This document shows positions 8,716 to 16,689 of a stretch of DNA of 42,165 nt, in pieces (position 1 is the stretch's first letter; every line of letters starts with the position of its first letter). This DNA comes from Holdemanella sp. MSK.7.32. GTDB lineage: Bacteria > Bacillota_I > Bacilli_A > Erysipelotrichales > Erysipelotrichaceae. The position numbers and the translations under genes are program-made. Below the pieces are notes generated by a model that made no database searches, was not told where the DNA came from, and saw nothing but the letters and a program-made list of their open reading frames with translations. The DNA lies in the NCBI RefSeq assembly GCF_024460475.1, contig NZ_JANFYN010000020.1, forward strand, positions 1 to 42,165, in the 5' to 3' direction.

Positions 8716-8986
8716 TTTACAAATATATGGTAAAGTTAAAGGACTTATTAAAGCATATTATGGAATTGAAGAAAATATTATTGATAACAATTATAAAGTA
8801 TCATTATTTTTAAAACCGTTTGAATTTAGCCCTATAGAGTTGGTAAAGTTATATATTTTGATTAAGCAATCATTTAATATGGACTTTATTGAAGAGGATT
8901 TTCTAAATTATAATTTTTTGAGTATTGATTCTATCGTTGTTATGATAAAAAGAAAGTTGGATGAGAAAGATGAAAAATGTAGTTGA
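8702..8986 (+). CDS. Acyl-carrier-related peptide maturation protein
   Basis: A 94-residue helical acidic protein. The C-terminal half reads like an acyl carrier domain: FLSIDSIVVMIKRKLDE contains a D-S motif (about residue 78-80) where the phosphopantetheine Ser of carrier proteins would sit. Such small acyl-carrier-related proteins (TIGR04069, from memory) belong to the CcpM/Clo7bot gene set. Whether it carries a phosphopantetheine arm or is a degenerate scaffold cannot be told. Two ATGs stand side by side at 8702 and 8705 behind GGAGAA. It overlaps the preceding gene by 14 bases and the ABC ATPase frame by up to 26. Confidence 0.6.
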   Translation: MMIDNLQIYGKVKGLIKAYYGIEENIIDNNYKVSLFLKPFEFSPIELVKLYILIKQSFNMDFIEEDFLNYNFLSIDSIVVMIKRKLDEKDEKCS

Positions 8987-9845
8987 GGTGAAGAATGTAG
9001 TTAAGAGTTTCAAAGATAAAATTGTATTAAATCATGTTTCTTTTAGTATGAAACCTGGTGAAATAGTTGGCTTTGTTGGACAAAACGGTGCAGGGAAAAG
9101 CACACTAATGAAATGTATGTGTAATTTGATAAATATGGACGAAGGAACTATTTCTATTTGTGGAGAAGATGTAGTTAAACAAAGGGAAAAAGCATTATCA
9201 TATGTTTCGTGTATGATTGAAGGTCCTGGATTATTTGAAAATATGACAGGTAAAGAAAATCTAGAATTAATGGCCACTTTAAATCATGCTTCAAAAGAAA
9301 AGCTACATGAAATGATGGTGTTTACTCAGATTGGTTCTCAGCTGAAAACTAAGGCAGTATCCCAATATTCCATGGGCATGAAACAAAGAACAGGTTTAGC
9401 TGTGGCTTTAATGAAAGAACCCAAAGTATTGTTACTAGATGAACCAATGAATGGACTGGATGCTACAGGGATTCAAGGCTTACGCGAAGAATTGATACGT
9501 TTGGCCAAGGAAAAGAATGTAGCTTTACTAATTTCAAGTCATCAGTTAGGTGAAATTGAAAAGATGGCAGATCGAATCATAGGTATCCATTTTGGGAAAA
9601 TCAAAGAGATTTCCATGGAAGAAAAAGAAAATGTATATGTATTAGAAACGGATAGAAAAATACCAGATCAATCAGACTTGCAAATCATAGAACAAACAGG
9701 AAACACCTATAAATTAGAAGTAAATTCTGTTATGGAAGTACTCTCAAATTTAGAAAAGCAAGGGGTTCAAGTGAAGAATATTACTCAAATACACAAAACA
9801 TTAGAAGATGTCTACAATGAGTTTATTCAAGAGGCATCATTATGA
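8970..9845 (+). CDS. ABC transporter ATP-binding protein (Clo7bot cluster)
   Basis: A 291-residue ATPase from ATG 8970; an in-frame ATG at 8961 is an alternative, since neither has a clear ribosome binding site. Motifs: Walker A GQNGAGKST (about residue 36), signature YSMGMKQRT, Walker B VLLLDEPMNGLD and ISSHQLGEIEKMADR. After the ATPase core about 80 residues form a C-terminal domain usual in ABC-2 transporters of lantibiotic-immunity/BcrA type. It pairs with the two following membrane proteins. Codons are less extreme in A/T than in the maturation genes just before, suggesting that the transporter trio was joined from another source. Likely job: export of, or self-protection against, the modified peptide. 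Confidence 0.85.
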   Translation: MKNVVEVKNVVKSFKDKIVLNHVSFSMKPGEIVGFVGQNGAGKSTLMKCMCNLINMDEGTISICGEDVVKQREKALSYVSCMIEGPGLFENMTGKENLELMATLNHASKEKLHEMMVFTQIGSQLKTKAVSQYSMGMKQRTGLAVALMKEPKVLLLDEPMNGLDATGIQGLREELIRLAKEKNVALLISSHQLGEIEKMADRIIGIHFGKIKEISMEEKENVYVLETDRKIPDQSDLQIIEQTGNTYKLEVNSVMEVLSNLEKQGVQVKNITQIHKTLEDVYNEFIQEASL

Positions 9846-10915
9846 TGTACGAACTTAAAAAGTTTATCTTTAATAAACGAAATGTCGGTGTATTTGGATT
9901 TCTAGTATTCTTTCTCGTTTGTTTTATTGGTTATAACGTATATATGGATAAGCATTATAATGAATCTCAAATCAAAATCTACCAAAAGGCCTATCGAATT
10001 TCTGAAAACAGAATGGATGAAGCAGGAAGTGAAGAAGAGTCTGAATTTTGGAAAAAGGTTTATCGCAATGCGAGCGGTCTGATCCACTTTTACTACAACA
10101 GTGAAAATAAAACAGATGAATTTATAGAATCAAAATTGAGCTGGAATCATTTGATGTTACAGGCAAATAATGAGGGGTATATCATCAATGATTTTGAGAA
10201 AAGAGATGTTCAAACTTTGCAGAATGAAACAAAGCAGTTGAAATATCTAAAGAAGAATCATATTAAAATGTTGAATAGTCCATATGAACCTAATACTTTT
10301 AATATATTCAATGAACTGTTTAATCAAAAATTGTATTTGGTTGTCATGTTGATCCTATGCATATTATTATGCGATATATTCGGTTTGGAAATGGAAAGTG
10401 GGTTTTATAAAAACTTATATGTTTCAAGAATTTCAAAGCAAAAAATACTGTTGAATAAGATAAAGTTTTCATTGTTTGCAGCTATTGTTTTGATAATGGC
10501 GATGTTTTTGATTATCGTTCTTTCTGGATTGATTTTTGGAATTGGAAATTGTGATTATCCGTACTTTTACCTTGATCAGATGTATACAGTGAAAGAGATT
10601 GTTGCGAAAAGTATTATTCTATTAGTTGTAGAAAATATATTTGTGGTAGGTATATCTGCATTGTTATTTACATTCAGTTTAAATAATGGATTTATTGTAG
10701 CTGTAAATCTAATTCTATATGCACTTTGCTTTGTCTTAGGAAATGTAACAGGCTATTCTAGATTCTTTGTGTATATTCCATTTTTACATATTGATTTTGT
10801 GAACCTGATTATCCATAAGCAGGTTGTCCTGGCTGCTATTATAAGCTTGATGTATTTTCTGTCTTGTAGTTTGATTTCATTACAATGTTTCAAAAAAAGA
10901 GAGTTGGTGAGATAA
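9842..10915 (+). CDS. ABC-2 type permease, first membrane subunit
   Basis: 357 residues: a first membrane segment at about 12-32, then a large extracytoplasmic region of some 120 residues rich in charged residues, then about five membrane segments (from LYLVVMLILCILLCDIFG onward). This one-plus-five layout is usual for ABC-2 exporters such as those handling antibiotics or lantibiotics. The start overlaps the ATPase stop by four bases, and the next membrane protein gene starts immediately after its stop, so the three are co-translated. No substrate-specific motif is visible. Confidence 0.75.
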   Translation: MMYELKKFIFNKRNVGVFGFLVFFLVCFIGYNVYMDKHYNESQIKIYQKAYRISENRMDEAGSEEESEFWKKVYRNASGLIHFYYNSENKTDEFIESKLSWNHLMLQANNEGYIINDFEKRDVQTLQNETKQLKYLKKNHIKMLNSPYEPNTFNIFNELFNQKLYLVVMLILCILLCDIFGLEMESGFYKNLYVSRISKQKILLNKIKFSLFAAIVLIMAMFLIIVLSGLIFGIGNCDYPYFYLDQMYTVKEIVAKSIILLVVENIFVVGISALLFTFSLNNGFIVAVNLILYALCFVLGNVTGYSRFFVYIPFLHIDFVNLIIHKQVVLAAIISLMYFLSCSLISLQCFKKRELVR

Positions 10916-12199
10916 ATGTGGACTTATGTGCTTTTCAATATCAAATCTAATTTAAAAAGAAAAGAAAATCTGATTCTAGTCGTACTATTCATCATTTGTG
11001 AGATTGCTTTGTTGTTTATTTTGAATACAAAATCATTTACGGAAAGTCCATATCAAACATCACTAGGCATTAGTATAGCAAGTGTTTCACAAAAGAATGA
11101 TCCCAAACTTTACCAAGAATTTATGGATGAAGTAAATTTGATACGTCAGGCCATTTATAAGGGTGAGCAGGATGGAAAAGAAAAAAATTGGAAGTCATAT
11201 TGTGAATATAAAGTAAAGGTGAGTGTGTTGGAAGCACAGTGGTATATGGTGACTTCAAGCATGCCTAATGATTCCTATTTTGAACATGCAGATGTTCTAG
11301 AAGAATTAAGGAAGGAATATGGATTACCTGATTTGTCGCAATACGAGAAATTAATTGTACAAAAATCAAATGATATTAATTTATATTTTTGTTCAATGCA
11401 GCAGGCTCGTTACTTTGACTACTTGCTAAAACATGATCTTACTCCAATAACATATTCATATGTGGACGCATCCAGTGCTTCACTACAAATAGCTCGATAT
11501 ATATTACCTGTAGTTTTACCTTTGCTGGTTGGACTTCTATTGTTTCAACAAAGAGAAAGACGAGCAAAGACAGAAAAAACAATTCTAACTATTTCTGGAG
11601 TAAAGAAAAAATATGTGAGATGGAATTTGATTTCTGACGTGCTTTTTGTTCTATTGGTTGTTTTCATGCCTATTTTAGTTTATATGATAGTTCTTGTACC
11701 TTTTAAAGGTGTATCGAATCTGATCTATCCGGTTTTATATTATAAGCCTGGATTTACTGGTTTTCATTATTGGGATACACAAGGATTGGATCATATTGTG
11801 CTTGTGGCAAGTGGACTAACGAATATGAGTGTCAATCAGTTTACAACGCCAGGAATGGAATTGATGCCATTGTGGCAATGTACACTATTTGTAGCATTTG
11901 GACTTGTGCTATCTACAATATTTTATGTCCTACTCATAACTGTATTATCTAAACTTATGAAAAACAAATACTTATCTTTGCTTGTATTTTTAGTTGTCTT
12001 GGGTCTTTGTTCTTTGGCATCGCCATTAGGAAACATGCAGAAGATCAATACATTCAATCCAATGTCATACAGAGATTTTGGAATGAACCTATTAGGTACT
12101 AGTTATTTTGGATATTTTGCAGGAATTGTAATTATTGGACTATATAGTGTGATTTTGTATTTAGTTTTGAAGTGGTGTGCTAAGAAAGTGCACGCTTGA
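10916..12199 (+). CDS. ABC-2 type permease, second membrane subunit
   Basis: 427 residues with the same layout as the preceding protein: one membrane segment at about 20-38, an extracytoplasmic domain up to about residue 190, then six membrane segments ending in a short basic tail (KWCAKKVHA). The two proteins probably form a heterodimeric channel energised by the 8970-9845 ATPase. It begins directly behind the stop of the first permease gene. It is followed after 32 bases by the peptide precursor gene, so one transcript from 6253 could cover maturation, transport and precursor. Confidence 0.75.
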   Translation: MWTYVLFNIKSNLKRKENLILVVLFIICEIALLFILNTKSFTESPYQTSLGISIASVSQKNDPKLYQEFMDEVNLIRQAIYKGEQDGKEKNWKSYCEYKVKVSVLEAQWYMVTSSMPNDSYFEHADVLEELRKEYGLPDLSQYEKLIVQKSNDINLYFCSMQQARYFDYLLKHDLTPITYSYVDASSASLQIARYILPVVLPLLVGLLLFQQRERRAKTEKTILTISGVKKKYVRWNLISDVLFVLLVVFMPILVYMIVLVPFKGVSNLIYPVLYYKPGFTGFHYWDTQGLDHIVLVASGLTNMSVNQFTTPGMELMPLWQCTLFVAFGLVLSTIFYVLLITVLSKLMKNKYLSLLVFLVVLGLCSLASPLGNMQKINTFNPMSYRDFGMNLLGTSYFGYFAGIVIIGLYSVILYLVLKWCAKKVHA

Positions 12200-12231
12200 C
12201 ATATCATGGAAAATAGAAAGGAGACAGCAAG

Positions 12232-12417
12232 ATGATCAAGTTAAAGAAAACTGTAATCGGAAAAAGTACATTGTCTAGTGTTCAACCTAGAGCTTGCGCA
12301 TGCCGAAACGTTTGCACAGGTGATGCAACTACAACACCTGGTCAATGGATTAGAAAAGATCAAAATGAGTATATGCGTAATACGGCCAGTGCTGCTGGTG
12401 CAGTAACACCAAGATAA
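12232..12417 (+). CDS. Cys-rich peptide precursor (Clo7bot-type RiPP)
   Basis: A 61-residue peptide with a basic N-terminal leader (MIKLKKTVIGKSTLSS) and a short cysteine motif ACACRNVC with Cys at 22, 24 and 28, then a Thr/Asn/Ala-rich tail ending AGAVTPR. It has an excellent ribosome binding site (AAAGGAGA). Position downstream of CcpM, TIGR04066-like, acyl-carrier-like and transporter genes, and upstream of an exporter, makes it the substrate of the radical SAM enzyme. The Cys content is modest for this group; Ser/Thr/Ala/Asn residues in the tail would be the thioether acceptors if the product is a sactipeptide or ranthipeptide. No double-Gly or other cleavage site is clear. Confidence 0.7.
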   Translation: MIKLKKTVIGKSTLSSVQPRACACRNVCTGDATTTPGQWIRKDQNEYMRNTASAAGAVTPR

Positions 12418-12427
12418 CATTAAGTTA

Positions 12428-12458
12428 TAAGCAGTTATTCACGGTGAATAACTGCTTA
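12428..12458. terminator. Hairpin after the precursor gene
   Basis: A perfect 15-bp stem (AAGCAGTTATTCAC and its complement) with a single central base lies ten bases after the precursor stop. The bases after it (CTTGATTGG) are not a U-run, so it is more likely a stabilising 3' hairpin or partial attenuator between precursor and exporter than a full terminator. Confidence 0.6.
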
Positions 12459-12487
12459 CTTGATTGGATAGAATGGATGGAATATAT

Positions 12488-14158
12488 ATGAAAAAAATAA
12501 AAGTCTTTTACAAAAATGTATTTTATGCAATCAAGTATATATATAAAATAGACAAATCTTATATTTTTCTTGAATTTTTAAATGTCATTTTAACTGCTTT
12601 TTCATCAATATTTTCTGTTTATTCATTAAAAGTATTATTGGATGTTTTTGTGCAAAAAAAAATAAATGTATTAACTATTATGTTGTTTATAATCTTTACA
12701 ATTTCTATAATTGTTGATTATTTGCAAAATAAAATTGAAAAGCAATCGATAGAACTTAAAAAGATAATTATGTCAGAACGCACAAACTTTGATTTATATA
12801 ATTCAATTTTAAATAAAAATGTTTTAATTTTTGAAGATAAGGAATATTACGATAAGATATATTTGAATATGACACAAGGTTTATCTAATATATTATCTTT
12901 ACAAAATAACTTGGGTAAATTATTGACCCAAATTTTATCAATTATTGGAATTGGGTCTATTGTCATACAATATGATTTTCGGATTATAGTATTAGTCCTT
13001 ATTGTTGTTTTATTTAGTGTAATGTTGAACTTTTACCAAGCAAAATTAGATTTCAAAAAAAATATAGATAGCATATATCCATCGCGAATATTTGATTATA
13101 CTACAAGAACTGTATATCTAAAGCAATATTCAAAAGAATTAAGAAAATTTAAAATATTTGAAGTAATTAAAGCAATGTATAAAAAGTCTGTTGATGATAT
13201 ATATCATATTAATGAGAAATATGCAAAAAAAAGTATTCAAGTAACCATGATGCAAGATATACTGGAATTTATTCTTCAATTTTGTACAATTATTATTTTA
13301 TTCTTTAAATATATTGTCAATGAAATTTTGATAAGTGATTTTTTAGTTTTATATAATAGCACCATGGATTTATGTTTATATATAAAATCAATATTTAATA
13401 TTATTCCAGATTTTTACCAAAATTCTTTATATATTTCGGAATTTAAAGAAATCATTGAATCAAAAAAATCAGAATCAGATAATGATTGTCTAAATAATTA
13501 TCCTTTTTTGTTAGATTCGCTAAAGTTAGAGAACATTTCTTTTTCTTTCAAAAACAGAAGAATTATAGATAATTTTAATTATGAATTTCAAAATAATAAG
13601 ATATATTTGATACAAGGGAAAAATGGAGCAGGAAAATCTACACTATTAAACATTATATGTGGCTTGTACAAGACAGCTTGTGGTGATATTTATATAAATG
13701 GTGTAATAAAAGCTGAACAAAAATGGCTAAAAGAAAATGTAAATGTAATGTTTCAAGATGGTCAACTTTATGCATTACCGTTAATTTATAATATTATCAT
13801 GCGTCCAATTCAAAATAAGGATGCAGATGAGAAACTTGTATGGGATTTATTAGATAAAGTTGGAATAGCTTCAAAAATACAAAAACTTCCATTGACTATA
13901 TACACCCCTATTTCTAATGAATTGGATGATTATGGTACATCATTTTCTGGAGGAGAAACGCAAAAAATATTACTTGCACGATCTTTAGCTAATACTAAAT
14001 TGATCAATATCTATGATGAGGTTTCAAATGCATTGGATGTAGAGTCAAAGAAGGATGCTGTAAAATTAATTAGAAAATACAATAAAAATACAATAACTAT
14101 CGTCGTATCTCATGATAATGAATGGAATGATTATGTAGATCAGATAGTTAAATTATGA
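12488..14158 (+). CDS. ABC exporter, fused membrane and ATPase domains
   Basis: 556 residues from ATG 12488 (GGATGG six bases upstream); longer starts at 12473 (ATG) or 12464 (TTG) are possible. The first 320 residues hold about six membrane segments; the ATPase domain has Walker A GKNGAGKST (about 386), a Q-loop near VMFQDGQ, signature SGGETQKILLARSL and Walker B with a catalytic Glu (INIYDEVSNALD), then the switch His VVSHDNE. There is no N-terminal C39 peptidase domain, so it does not itself cut a double-Gly leader. Placed last in the Clo7bot cluster it probably exports the mature peptide. Very AT-rich codon use resembles that of the maturase rather than the 8970-12199 transporter. Confidence 0.8.
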   Translation: MKKIKVFYKNVFYAIKYIYKIDKSYIFLEFLNVILTAFSSIFSVYSLKVLLDVFVQKKINVLTIMLFIIFTISIIVDYLQNKIEKQSIELKKIIMSERTNFDLYNSILNKNVLIFEDKEYYDKIYLNMTQGLSNILSLQNNLGKLLTQILSIIGIGSIVIQYDFRIIVLVLIVVLFSVMLNFYQAKLDFKKNIDSIYPSRIFDYTTRTVYLKQYSKELRKFKIFEVIKAMYKKSVDDIYHINEKYAKKSIQVTMMQDILEFILQFCTIIILFFKYIVNEILISDFLVLYNSTMDLCLYIKSIFNIIPDFYQNSLYISEFKEIIESKKSESDNDCLNNYPFLLDSLKLENISFSFKNRRIIDNFNYEFQNNKIYLIQGKNGAGKSTLLNIICGLYKTACGDIYINGVIKAEQKWLKENVNVMFQDGQLYALPLIYNIIMRPIQNKDADEKLVWDLLDKVGIASKIQKLPLTIYTPISNELDDYGTSFSGGETQKILLARSLANTKLINIYDEVSNALDVESKKDAVKLIRKYNKNTITIVVSHDNEWNDYVDQIVKL

Positions 14159-14255
14159 GAAATCTAAAGACGGATTATAAGGATTATCAAATGAAATCAT
14201 AAATAGTGTATTGCTGCGCTCTAAACAGCAGCCAAAGAATCTATATGTAAAATAG

Positions 14256-14304
14256 AAAAGATCCATTTGGCAATGACATTGTATCATTTCAAATTGGATC
14301 TTTT
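14256..14304 (+). terminator. Hairpin terminator of the peptide cluster
   Basis: AAAAGATCCATTTG and CAAATTGGATCTTTT form a stem with one bulge and a loop of about 20 bases, ending in a short T-run, 98 bases after the exporter stop. The end of this hairpin lies about 30 bases before the right repeat block. Confidence 0.5.
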
Positions 14305-14336
14305 AATATGGGCTCTATTTGACGCTTACCTCTTCG

Positions 14337-14436
14337 TGGATTTAGTGGCTCTGAGCAATGGATTGCATGGCTCTGTCCAAATGGATTCGGTGGTTCTATT
14401 TTCATGGATTGGGTGGCTCCGCCACCATGGAATACT
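14337..14436. repeat. Right inverted block of 23-bp units (IS-end-like)
   Basis: Four tandem units begin TGGATT at 14337, 14359, 14382 and 14405 (spacing 22-23 bases). 14357-14436 is the reverse complement of 4608-4687 with 77 of 80 positions equal. An ORF through this block is a repeat artefact. Bases 14437-14546 contain nothing I recognise. Confidence 0.8.
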
Positions 14437-14546
14437 CAATTTAGGATTAAATAGTTTCTGTTTTTGTAATTATTAATTATATTTTTAGTAAATTCTATAA
14501 ATTGATATTCCATAATCATATTCTCCTTCACACACTGAAAAAAACT

Positions 14547-15110
14547 TCATTTTTTTAAAATATAAATCTTATTATCTTCTTGATAAAAAAGTTCGTTATT
14601 TCTCATTTTTAACAATATAACAATAAAAAAATATATATCACTTACCGACATTGCTAAGCTTGAAAAGCCAAAAAAAATAAGAAAAGTCATAAGAATCAAA
14701 TTTTTTATAATGAATGATAAAAAAATAGGAATAATTGCCAAGACAAGCGTCGGAGATATTAACATTATTAGAGTTCTACACTTGCTCATCCTCGCATCAC
14801 TTTCAACAGATATTATCGGTTGTAAGTTCTTCATTTTGAATATTATTTTTTTTCTACTTTTTTTCGGATATGATAGCAAATGTATATATTCATGTATAAT
14901 ACTAAAAGGAAAAACAGAAATAAGCACAGCTCCAAATGCAGAAAAAAACAAGCCTATATCATTAATATAAAATCTTTTAATCTTTAAAAAAAATACCAAT
15001 AGTAGCAATGTACATAACACAATGATCAACATACTAATATTTTCTGTTTTTTTGTTTATTTTAAGTATTTTAAAATTTCTATTATCACAAAACTTTTCTA
15101 CCATACACAT
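14547..15110 (-). CDS. Membrane zincin, M50/DUF3267-like
   Basis: 187 residues with about four to five membrane segments. SIIHEYIHLLSYPKK (about residues 66-80) holds an HExxH zinc motif at the end of a membrane helix, as in DUF3267-type putative peptidases and M50 proteins. The ATG has GAGAGGA upstream. It starts 71 bases after the stop of the double-Gly peptide ORF at 15181-15348 on the same strand, so the two look like one small operon; it may process, degrade or give immunity to that peptide. It differs from the other protease at 3819: shorter, without the soluble N-terminal region. Confidence 0.6.
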   Translation of the reverse strand: MCMVEKFCDNRNFKILKINKKTENISMLIIVLCTLLLLVFFLKIKRFYINDIGLFFSAFGAVLISVFPFSIIHEYIHLLSYPKKSRKKIIFKMKNLQPIISVESDARMSKCRTLIMLISPTLVLAIIPIFLSFIIKNLILMTFLIFFGFSSLAMSVSDIYFFIVILLKMRNNELFYQEDNKIYILKK

Positions 15111-15180
15111 AAATCCTCTCTACTCATCTATACGAATTTGGAGCAGCGATTCGAATAGACGTGGGAATACATCCAATTAA

Positions 15181-15386
15181 CTAGCACTGCTCTGGACTAG
15201 TAGTAAAATATGAAATAGACACTAATGATACCAAAACAGTCGTAATGATAATGTTAGAAATAGAACATCTGGGTTCTGGATTTCCATCATTACCACCAAC
15301 AATTGATAATTCATTCAATTCTTCAACGCTAACTTTTCTCTTTGTATTCTATTCTATTCCATGTTTTTTTTCCTTGTTTTCATCAT
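15181..15386 (-). pseudogene. Double-glycine (lanthipeptide-like) precursor with broken leader
   Basis: From 15348 to 15181 (minus) 55 codons are open. They read as a leader end VSVEELNELSIVGG followed by a 36-residue core NDGNPEPRCSIS... ending YFTTSPEQC. The EELNELSIVGG leader is typical of class II lanthipeptides and class II bacteriocins; the core has two Cys and many Ser/Thr. No start codon exists in this frame: ATGs at 15386, 15383 and 15362 are in another frame that stops at 15354-15356. Between them lie three copies of GAATA and an A8 run. Removing repeat units and one A would join MMKTRKKNME to YKEKVSVEEL, so this looks like a gene inactivated by repeat expansion. No LanM or transporter with a peptidase domain is in view. 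Confidence 0.55.
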
Positions 15387-15405
15387 GAACCTATTCCCTA
15401 GTACT

Positions 15406-15455
15406 ATTATACAATTCTATGAGTATTTAATCTATCTAAAGACATAAATTATGTC
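15406..15455 (-). promoter_or_regulatory. Promoter and operator candidate of the double-Gly peptide
   Basis: On the minus strand TATAAT lies at 15411-15406, 20 bases before the first ATG of the broken leader; the -35 (TAGATT, 15434-15429) is weak. A perfect dyad GACATAA-A-TTATGTC at 15441-15455 sits just upstream, a likely activator or repressor site. Confidence 0.4.
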
Positions 15456-15671
15456 GCAATTTCGCAGATTTGTAAACGTTCACCTTTTTTCGATTACATG
15501 TGTAAAATATATCTTTAATTAGTTTATCAAAATGGAACCATTGTAAGACAAATTCATGATTATATTACTATCAATAGGTCTTCCAATAAGTCTTCAAGAA
15601 AAGGTTATTAATGTTTACCTAAAATATGAAAAAATTCATCAAACAGTTTAAACATCTCTGCTCCCTAGTTA

Positions 15672-15822
15672 ATAATCCTTTAAACACTCATAGGGTTTTC
15701 AACCCTACAATTTTTGAAGCCAACTTTTAGTCGACCCTATCTAATTGCGGATTACCCTTATTTTCTACTTAAACCAAAGTTACGAAAGAGTATCACCGCA
15801 ACAAGTGATACTCTTTTATTGA
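15672..15822. repeat. Repeat modules B1-A1 with terminator hairpin
   Basis: 15767-15822 (module A) is identical over 56 bases to 19495-19550. 15738-15756 and the preceding CACTCATAG...CCCTACAA part (module B) recur at about 19641-19701. Module A contains the hairpin GAGTATCAC-N8-GTGATACTC followed by TTTTATT, able to end plus-strand transcription, and, less well, minus-strand transcription of the 15862 gene. The order is B-A here and A-B in the other copy. Bases 15456-15671 show no gene. Confidence 0.75.
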
Positions 15823-15861
15823 GAAATTTAAATTTATACAAAAGAATCAATAATAATTGGA

Positions 15862-16077
15862 TTAATGTGCATCAGGAAAATCATTTTTGAATTTGCCACC
15901 ATAATGATTGTTCTTATAGTTTCTAATATATAGTAATAAAACCATTATCACTAAAACAATTCCACAGATGGCATACATTGTAGTTGGATTTAAATTATAG
16001 AATAAATAACAGATTACTGTCCCAACAATAATTAATAATCCAATAATCACAAGGAATGCATCCACATATTTTTTCAT
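15862..16077 (-). CDS. Small two-TM membrane protein
   Basis: 71 residues: two membrane segments (about 6-27 and 34-52), then a hydrophilic tail RNYKNNHYGGKFKNDFPDAH. It follows the secreted-protein gene after 32 bases with a good ribosome binding site (AAAGAGGG), so it is co-transcribed with it. Small two-TM proteins behind a secreted peptide are often immunity proteins; that role is inferred from context only. No family recognised. Confidence 0.6.
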   Translation of the reverse strand: MKKYVDAFLVIIGLLIIVGTVICYLFYNLNPTTMYAICGIVLVIMVLLLYIRNYKNNHYGGKFKNDFPDAH

Positions 16078-16109
16078 TTTTTACACCCTCTTTCTTATTA
16101 TAAATAATA

Positions 16110-16670
16110 TTATCGAATTTTAATGGTTGCACCACTATACCAATAACCTCCACCTACTAAACAAGAATATGGATCATTTACAGAAGAACGATAGTTAATA
16201 CTATGTGTTAAGCTAGAACCACTAATATTGTGCCATTGTGAATTAATAGAAACAGTCCATAATGTAGGCACATATGTAATTGCGGCATTTAAACTAACAT
16301 TTGAAATTTTCCCGTTATTATATGTATATGCACCCGTTACAGTGACTTTAGCACTTGATACACAACTACCACCTTGATCTTGAATGCGAATACTATATGA
16401 CTTATTTACATTTATTCTTGATGCAGCGCGGTTTACATCAGATAAAGCAGAAATTTCAGATCCATATAATGGTTCAATCGTTGAGTTATCTTCTAGTAGA
16501 ATAACTTCACCTTTGTCTGGAATAGGATACATAGTTCCTGCTTCACAGGCGCGTTGTTGAGAATGAACAGGCACATCAATTTCTTTAGCACTCAACATAT
16601 TTGTGTTAAAAAATACTGACAAAACCATACTAAACACAAGAATCGATAATCGTTTAATTTTTCTATTCAT
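16110..16670 (-). CDS. Secreted protein of unknown family
   Basis: 186 residues from ATG 16670, chosen because AGGAGGTG lies nine bases upstream; a GTG at 16682 is the alternative. A typical signal peptide (RKIKRL, hydrophobic core to about 24, cleavage near LSA-KE) is followed by a short acidic region and, from about residue 85, a beta-rich, Ser/Asn/Thr/Tyr-rich domain ending GGGYWYSGATIKIR. Three Cys remain in the mature part. Composition resembles small secreted beta-sandwich or bacteriocin-like proteins such as the lactococcin 972 group, but I cannot identify its family. Its upstream region is replaced by a group II intron relic, so its promoter is uncertain. Confidence 0.65.
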   Translation of the reverse strand: MNRKIKRLSILVFSMVLSVFFNTNMLSAKEIDVPVHSQQRACEAGTMYPIPDKGEVILLEDNSTIEPLYGSEISALSDVNRAASRINVNKSYSIRIQDQGGSCVSSAKVTVTGAYTYNNGKISNVSLNAAITYVPTLWTVSINSQWHNISGSSLTHSINYRSSVNDPYSCLVGGGYWYSGATIKIR

Positions 16671-16689
16671 AAGTAAATACACCTCCTAA

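Noticed and set aside
11770..11952. 60-codon ORF within the second permease
   Set aside because: Out-of-frame shadow of a complete membrane protein gene.
14267..14476. 69-codon plus-strand ORF
   Set aside because: Codes only for the terminator hairpin and the inverted 23-bp-unit block; its peptide mirrors the 4466-4681 ORF, so it is a repeat artefact.
14710..14970. 86-codon plus-strand ORF
   Set aside because: Antisense of the M50-like membrane protein; no ribosome binding site.
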